A stretch of 27,718 bases of DNA. Origin: Anaerolineae bacterium (GTDB taxonomy: Bacteria > Chloroflexota > Anaerolineae > B4-G1). Where the stretch lies: the NCBI GenBank assembly GCA_016783285.1, contig JADHWW010000121.1:1-27718 (forward strand). The letters run 5' to 3'. Position numbers and translations under genes: made by a program. The notes beneath the pieces were generated by a model, which ran no database searches, had not been told where the DNA came from, and saw nothing but the letters and a program-made list of their open reading frames with translations. The number at the start of each line of letters is the position of its first letter. The first letter of the stretch is position 1. Of the stretch, positions 24,140 to 27,718 are shown in pieces.

Positions 24140-26227
24140 TTAGTTCTTAGCCTTAAAGTGATGAAATTCCATCGTAAATGTGCCCCGCCCCTGCGTCAGA
24201 CTGCGCAGGGCGGTTGCATACCCAAACATTTTCGCCAGCGGAGCGAAGGCGCGTATAACCTGCACCCCGCCTGCCCGAGACGCCACTTCCCTGATCTCGG
24301 CCCCTCGAGCATTCAGATCCCCCATCACTTCGCCGGTGTACGTCTCCGGCGCAATCGTCTCCAGGTCCATCACCGGTTCCAACAAGACTGGATCGGCCTT
24401 CTCCATCCCTGCGTTGAAAGCCATCAAGCCAGCCACTTTGAAGGCCAGTTCTGAGGATATCTCCTCATCCCACTCCGTGTCGAGCAATCTGACCCTTACG
24501 TCCACCAGTGGATAGCCGGCCAACACGCCGCTCTCCATGGCCTCGCGGCAGCCCCGCTCGACCGCTTCGATGAACTTTTGAGGCAAGGCCTTGTCTCGCG
24601 TGGCATCTACAAAGACGAACCCCTCCCCGGTCGGCAGAGGCGCCACCTCCAGCCACACGTGGCCAAAGTGCATCCGTCCCCCGGTCTGTCGCTCAAATAA
24701 CCCTTCGCTCCTGGCTATCTGCGTGATCGTCTCACGATAACTGACCCTCGGGCGGCTCACCCGGCCCTGCACACTGAACTCTCGTCTCAGCCGGTCGGCC
24801 AGAATCTCCAGGTGCAACTCCCCCATCCCCGAGATGAGCGTCTGACCGGTGTTCTCGTCAATGCGCACGACAAAAGTGGGGTCTTCCTCGGCCAGCCTGC
24901 GCAACCCTTCGGCCAACCGATCCTGATCGGCCATCGTCCTCGGCTCAATAGCCACCGAGATGACCGGCTCCGGGAAGGAAATCGCTTCCAGGATAATTGG
25001 CCCGTTGGGTGCGCATAACGTCTCTCCGGTGAAAGTATCCTTCAACCCCAACGTCGCGCCGATGTCTCCCGCGCCCAATTCCCGGATTTCCTCCCGATGG
25101 TCGGCGAACATGCGGAGCAACTTGCCGATGCGCTCCCTGCGCCGCTTGGTGGAGTTGATGATTCTCGAACCCACCTTTATCTTGCCGGAATAGACTCGGA
25201 AATAGGCTAACCGGCCCACGTAAGGGTCAGTCGCGATTTTAAAGACCAATGCTGCCAGTGGTACATCTGGATCCGCAGAACGAACCTCCACCTTCTTGGT
25301 GTAGGGATTGATCCCCTCTACTGGTGGAACGTCCAGCGGTGACGGCAAGTAATCCACCACCGCATCGAGCAGGGGCTGAACGCCCTTGTTGCGCAACGCC
25401 GAGCCACACAAAATCGGGTTCAGTTGCCCAGACAACGTCGCTTGCCGCAACGCCTGCCGCAACTGGCCGGCTGAGATCTCCTGGCCCTCCAAATAGAGCG
25501 TCATCAACTCGTCGTCAGTCTCGACGATCTGCTCTATGGCCCGCTCCTGCATCTCGAGCACCACGTCTTCCAACTCGGGCGGTATCTCCACGATCTGGGG
25601 CGACGCTCCCAGTTCGTCCGCCCAAACAATGGCCTGCATCTCGAGCAGATCCACCACTCCCCGGAAATCGGCCTCCCTTCGATTGAACTCAGGGCAAGCC
25701 CTTCGATTGAACTCAGGGCAAGCGCTGCCGATGGGCCACTGAATGGCGACCGGATTGGCGTCCAGGCGCTCGCGGATCGTTTCGACCGCGTGAGCAAAGT
25801 CGGCGCCTAATTTATCCATCTTGTTAATAAAGGCGATCAGCGGCACATTGAACCCTCGTGCCTGCCGCCACACCGTCTCTGACTGCGGTTCCACCCCGGC
25901 CACCGCGTCAAAGACGACGATACCACCGTCGAGGACACGTAGACTGCGCTGCACTTCAGCAGTAAAGTCAATGTGCCCAGGTGTATCTACAATGTTAATC
26001 TGATGATCTCGCCAGAAGCAGGTCACCGCCGCAGCAGTGATCGTGATGCCCCGCTCACGCTCCTGGGCCATCCAGTCCGTGACCGTTGTCCCCTCGTCCA
26101 CGCTACCCATACGGTGGGTACGGCCGGTGTAAAACAAAATACGCTCAGTCGTCGTCGTCTTGCCCGCGTCAATGTGGGCGATAATGCCGATATTCCGAAT
26201 GTGGTCCAGGGAGTAGGCACTGACCAT
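24140..26227 (-). CDS. fusA: elongation factor G, with a 16-residue repeat insertion and a short C-terminus
   Basis: 695 residues. EF-G drives translocation and, with RRF, ribosome recycling. GTPase motifs AHIDAGKT (17-24), RGITI (59-63), DTPGH (81-85) and NKMD (135-138) are standard, and domains II-V are recognisable (MGELHLEI in domain [17 protein letters not shown] and the RGAEI segment late). Two abnormalities: residues 169-184 are ACPEFNRR twice, splitting the usual PIG(S/A)-E-x-FRGVVDL at the G/G' boundary; and the protein ends [10 protein letters not shown], about 13 residues short of E. coli EF-G after MEF, with the last codons in a repeat. ATG 26227 has no clear Shine-Dalgarno because an AT-rich repeat lies directly upstream. 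The frame is intact throughout, so it is probably functional. Confidence 0.95.
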   Translation of the reverse strand: MVSAYSLDHIRNIGIIAHIDAGKTTTTERILFYTGRTHRMGSVDEGTTVTDWMAQERERGITITAAAVTCFWRDHQINIVDTPGHIDFTAEVQRSLRVLDGGIVVFDAVAGVEPQSETVWRQARGFNVPLIAFINKMDKLGADFAHAVETIRERLDANPVAIQWPIGSACPEFNRRACPEFNRREADFRGVVDLLEMQAIVWADELGASPQIVEIPPELEDVVLEMQERAIEQIVETDDELMTLYLEGQEISAGQLRQALRQATLSGQLNPILCGSALRNKGVQPLLDAVVDYLPSPLDVPPVEGINPYTKKVEVRSADPDVPLAALVFKIATDPYVGRLAYFRVYSGKIKVGSRIINSTKRRRERIGKLLRMFADHREEIRELGAGDIGATLGLKDTFTGETLCAPNGPIILEAISFPEPVISVAIEPRTMADQDRLAEGLRRLAEEDPTFVVRIDENTGQTLISGMGELHLEILADRLRREFSVQGRVSRPRVSYRETITQIARSEGLFERQTGGRMHFGHVWLEVAPLPTGEGFVFVDATRDKALPQKFIEAVERGCREAMESGVLAGYPLVDVRVRLLDTEWDEEISSELAFKVAGLMAFNAGMEKADPVLLEPVMDLETIAPETYTGEVMGDLNARGAEIREVASRAGGVQVIRAFAPLAKMFGYATALRSLTQGRGTFTMEFHHFKAKN
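25676..25723. repeat. 24-bp unit, two exact in-frame copies inside fusA
   Basis: Minus strand unit GCTTGCCCTGAGTTCAATCG followed by AAGG, copies 25700-25723 and 25676-25699. Twenty-four bases preserve frame and add ACPEFNRR twice to EF-G. The CTTCGA...CTCAG...CAAG layout matches the intergenic fragment at 10256-10278. Confidence 0.93.
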
Positions 26228-26232
26228 CGTTT

Positions 26233-26340
26233 GATTTCAGATTTGGTGATGTTAGATTTGCGGATTTATAGGACACAAGACAGCAATAGCAAATGCACAC
26301 CCTCAAATCTCCCAATCTTAAATCCACCAATCTCAAATCC
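26233..26340. repeat. inverted-arm AT-rich element between rpsG and fusA
   Basis: Left arm 26233-26269 begins GATTTCAGATTTGGTGATGT; right arm 26302-26340 is its near reverse complement (CTCAAATCTCCCAATCTTAA...). The loop is about 32 bases. It fills the whole spacer, leaving fusA without a visible ribosome site. Confidence 0.87.
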
Positions 26341-26811
26341 TCACCACCGGTAACTGGCAAAGGCACGGTTGGCCTCGGCCATCTTGTGGGTGTCTTCCCT
26401 CTTTTTAACGGCCGCCCCGCTCCCACGCGCCGCATCCATCAACTCATTGGCTAACTTGGCGGTCATAGATTTGCCAGGGCGATTGCGTGCAGCAGCCAAC
26501 AGCCAGCGCATCGCCAGACTGGTCTGGCGACCCGGCGGCACCTCCACCGGAATTTGGTACGTGGAACCTCCCACGCGACGCGGTTTGACCTCCAGCACCG
26601 GCGAGATATTCCTCACCGCCTCTTCCATAACTTCCAGCGGGGGGCGTTTCGTCCGCGCCTGCACGATGTCCATCGTGTCGTACACAATCCGCGCCGCTAT
26701 GCTCTTCTTCCCTTTCTTCATGACGCTATTGATAAATCTAGCCACCAGCACGCTGTTGTAGCGGGCATCGGGCTCGACCTTGCGCTTGGGCGGACGGTAT
26801 CGTCGGGGCAT
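26341..26811 (-). CDS. rpsG: 30S ribosomal protein S7 (uS7)
   Basis: 156 residues, standard. [64 protein letters not shown] and the [14 protein letters not shown] tail are diagnostic. S7 initiates assembly of the 30S head and can repress the str operon in E. coli. ATG 26811 follows GGGAGGTAAACC. Confidence 0.98.
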   Translation of the reverse strand: MPRRYRPPKRKVEPDARYNSVLVARFINSVMKKGKKSIAARIVYDTMDIVQARTKRPPLEVMEEAVRNISPVLEVKPRRVGGSTYQIPVEVPPGRQTSLAMRWLLAAARNRPGKSMTAKLANELMDAARGSGAAVKKREDTHKMAEANRAFASYRW

Positions 26812-26853
26812 GGTTTACCTCCCTGGCACCTGTTCGGTCTTTATTTCCTGGCT

Positions 26854-27273
26854 CTACCTCTTGGGGGCCTTGGTCCCATACTTGGAACGTTTCTGCTCAC
26901 GGCCTTCCACACCTGTGGCATCGAGGGTGCCGCGAACGATGTGGTAACGCACACCAGGCAAGTCCTTGACGCGCCCTCCCCGCACCAACACGACCGAGTG
27001 CTCTTGCAACACGTGCCCCTCACCAGGAATGTAGGCAGTCACCTCGATGCCGTTGGTCAACCGCACACGAGCGATCTTGCGCAGCGCAGAGTTGGGTTTC
27101 TTGGGCGTCATCGTGCGCACTTGCGTGCACACACCACGCTTCTGTGGCGCCCCCTTGGGACGCCGGGCGCGTCGCTGCTTGAAAGAGTTAAAGGTATACT
27201 GCAACGCCGGCGCCTTGGACTTGTACGGCTTGGGTTTTCTTCCCTTGCGAACTAACTGATTGATAGTGGGCAC
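26854..27273 (-). CDS. rpsL: 30S ribosomal protein S12 (uS12)
   Basis: 139 residues. [14 protein letters not shown] and the decoding loop [67 protein letters not shown] are diagnostic; the Lys residues where streptomycin resistance changes arise are present. The segment [15 protein letters not shown] between APAL and GAPQKRGVC is an insertion also seen in Bacillus-type S12. GTG 27273 follows GGAGG by 5 bases. First gene of the superoperon. Confidence 0.98.
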   Translation of the reverse strand: MPTINQLVRKGRKPKPYKSKAPALQYTFNSFKQRRARRPKGAPQKRGVCTQVRTMTPKKPNSALRKIARVRLTNGIEVTAYIPGEGHVLQEHSVVLVRGGRVKDLPGVRYHIVRGTLDATGVEGREQKRSKYGTKAPKR

Positions 27274-27301
27274 GTCTACCTCCCCACGAATTCAGCGAAG
27301 A

Positions 27302-27391
27302 AGGCCATCCACCCGTACCGATGGCCTCCTCTACAACCCTCAATGATCATATCCGCTTGTCAACCAGGCAGCAGGGGCTTTGGCTGCTGCC
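27302..27391 (-). promoter_or_regulatory. structured leader of the ribosomal superoperon: two stem-loops
   Basis: AGGCCATC (27302-27309) pairs with GATGGCCT (27320-27327), loop 10 bases; GGCAGCAG (27367-27374) pairs with CTGCTGCC (27384-27391), loop 9 bases. Both lie between the promoter candidate and rpsL. They could bind a ribosomal protein (S7 or S12 feedback) or attenuate, but no T-tract follows and no known leader class was recognised. Confidence 0.45.
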
Positions 27392-27408
27392 CATTCCAGT
27401 GAGTATAC

Positions 27409-27436
27409 ATTCTACCACGAAATTGCCAGAAGTCAA
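27409..27436 (-). promoter_or_regulatory. promoter candidate upstream of rpsL
   Basis: On the minus strand TTGACT (27431-27436), a 16-base spacer and TAGAAT (27409-27414). It lies about 136 bases before the rpsL start and just before the repeat array, the best sigma-70-like site in the region. A TTGACA at 27358-27363 has no partner -10. Confidence 0.6.
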
Positions 27437-27454
27437 ACCACGCCAACATCGCAC

Positions 27455-27718
27455 GGCGGTTAAAACCGCGTGCTACACCTGCAAAGTCGCCCTTCGGCGA
27501 CTGGGACAGTCCACGCAGGTGGACTTGGCAACAGTTGCCCGCGAATTTATTCGCCGGGCGGCGGTCAAAACCGCGTGCTACACCTGCAAAGTCGCCCTTC
27601 GGCGACTGGGACAGTCCACGCAGGTGGACTTGGCAACGGTTGCCCGCGAATTTATTCGCCGGGCGGCGGTTAAAACCGCGTGCTACACCTGCAAAGTCGC
27701 CCTTCGGCGACTGGGACA
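27455..27718. repeat. 105-bp tandem repeat, two full copies and a third cut by the window end
   Basis: Copies start at 27455, 27560 and 27665, nearly identical. Each holds GCGGTTAAAACCGC, AGTCGCCCTTCGGCGACT, GTCCACGCAGGTGGAC and GGCAACAGTTGCC hairpins and a GCGAATTTATTCGC palindrome. This fills the stretch after the promoter; no gene is seen in 27,274-27,718 (445 bases), which holds only the leader, the promoter and this array. Confidence 0.95.

Noticed and set aside
27455..27718. CRISPR or coding tandem-repeat gene at the right edge
   Set aside because: The 105-base units are nearly identical with no variable spacers, and the open frame through them is a by-product of the repeat length being a multiple of three.

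Overview
This window is one long, almost entirely minus-strand stretch of a GC-rich bacterial chromosome. The sequence alone does not fix the taxon. The ribosomal-protein order, the type of dispersed GTAGGGGCG, GGTTGAGTA...TATCGAAACC and CTTCGACAGGCTCAG repeats, and the YabN-MazG fusion best fit a Chloroflexota (Anaerolineae-like) genome, probably from a metagenome. That placement is an inference.

Left part (1-4,050): a urocanate hydratase (hutU) cut by the window edge, a metallo-beta-lactamase-fold hydrolase and a broken SpoIIM-like membrane-protein gene lie in one tight leftward cluster. Next come a CDP-alcohol phosphatidyltransferase, an ArsR-type regulator and the only plus-strand gene, a tRNA-Pro(CGG) with its own promoter and terminator. 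mazG (4,039-5,478) converges on the tRNA.

Right part (5,742-27,273): one continuous leftward ribosomal superoperon. Transcription order is rpsL-rpsG-fusA-tuf-rpsJ-rplC-rplD-rplW-rplB-rpsS-rplV-rpsC-rplP-rpmC-rpsQ-rplN-rplX-rplE-rpsN-rpsH-rplF-rplR-rpsE-rpmD-rplO-secY-rpmJ-rpsM-rpsK-rpsD-rpoA-rplQ-truA-(aspartic protease)-rplM-rpsI. It fuses the str, S10, spc, alpha and L13/S9 operons. A promoter candidate lies upstream of rpsL (27,409-27,436). adk, map and infA, often found between secY and rpmJ, are absent there. Many starts are GTG or TTG with very good Shine-Dalgarno sequences.

The most unusual feature is the density and placement of small repeats in what is normally a compact, conserved operon. 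Several spacers hold inverted arms of short AT-rich repeats, others hold 7-, 8- or 20-base tandem arrays, and others hold double-hairpin elements. Several elements touch or overlap stop codons (rpsH, rpsN, rpsJ, arsR, the protease gene, mazG, fusA). One 24-base element is present twice, in frame, inside fusA and adds 16 residues to EF-G. Separately, the EF-Tu encoded here has a rewritten, about five-residue-longer switch I region. No CRISPR array, phage or transposase gene was seen.
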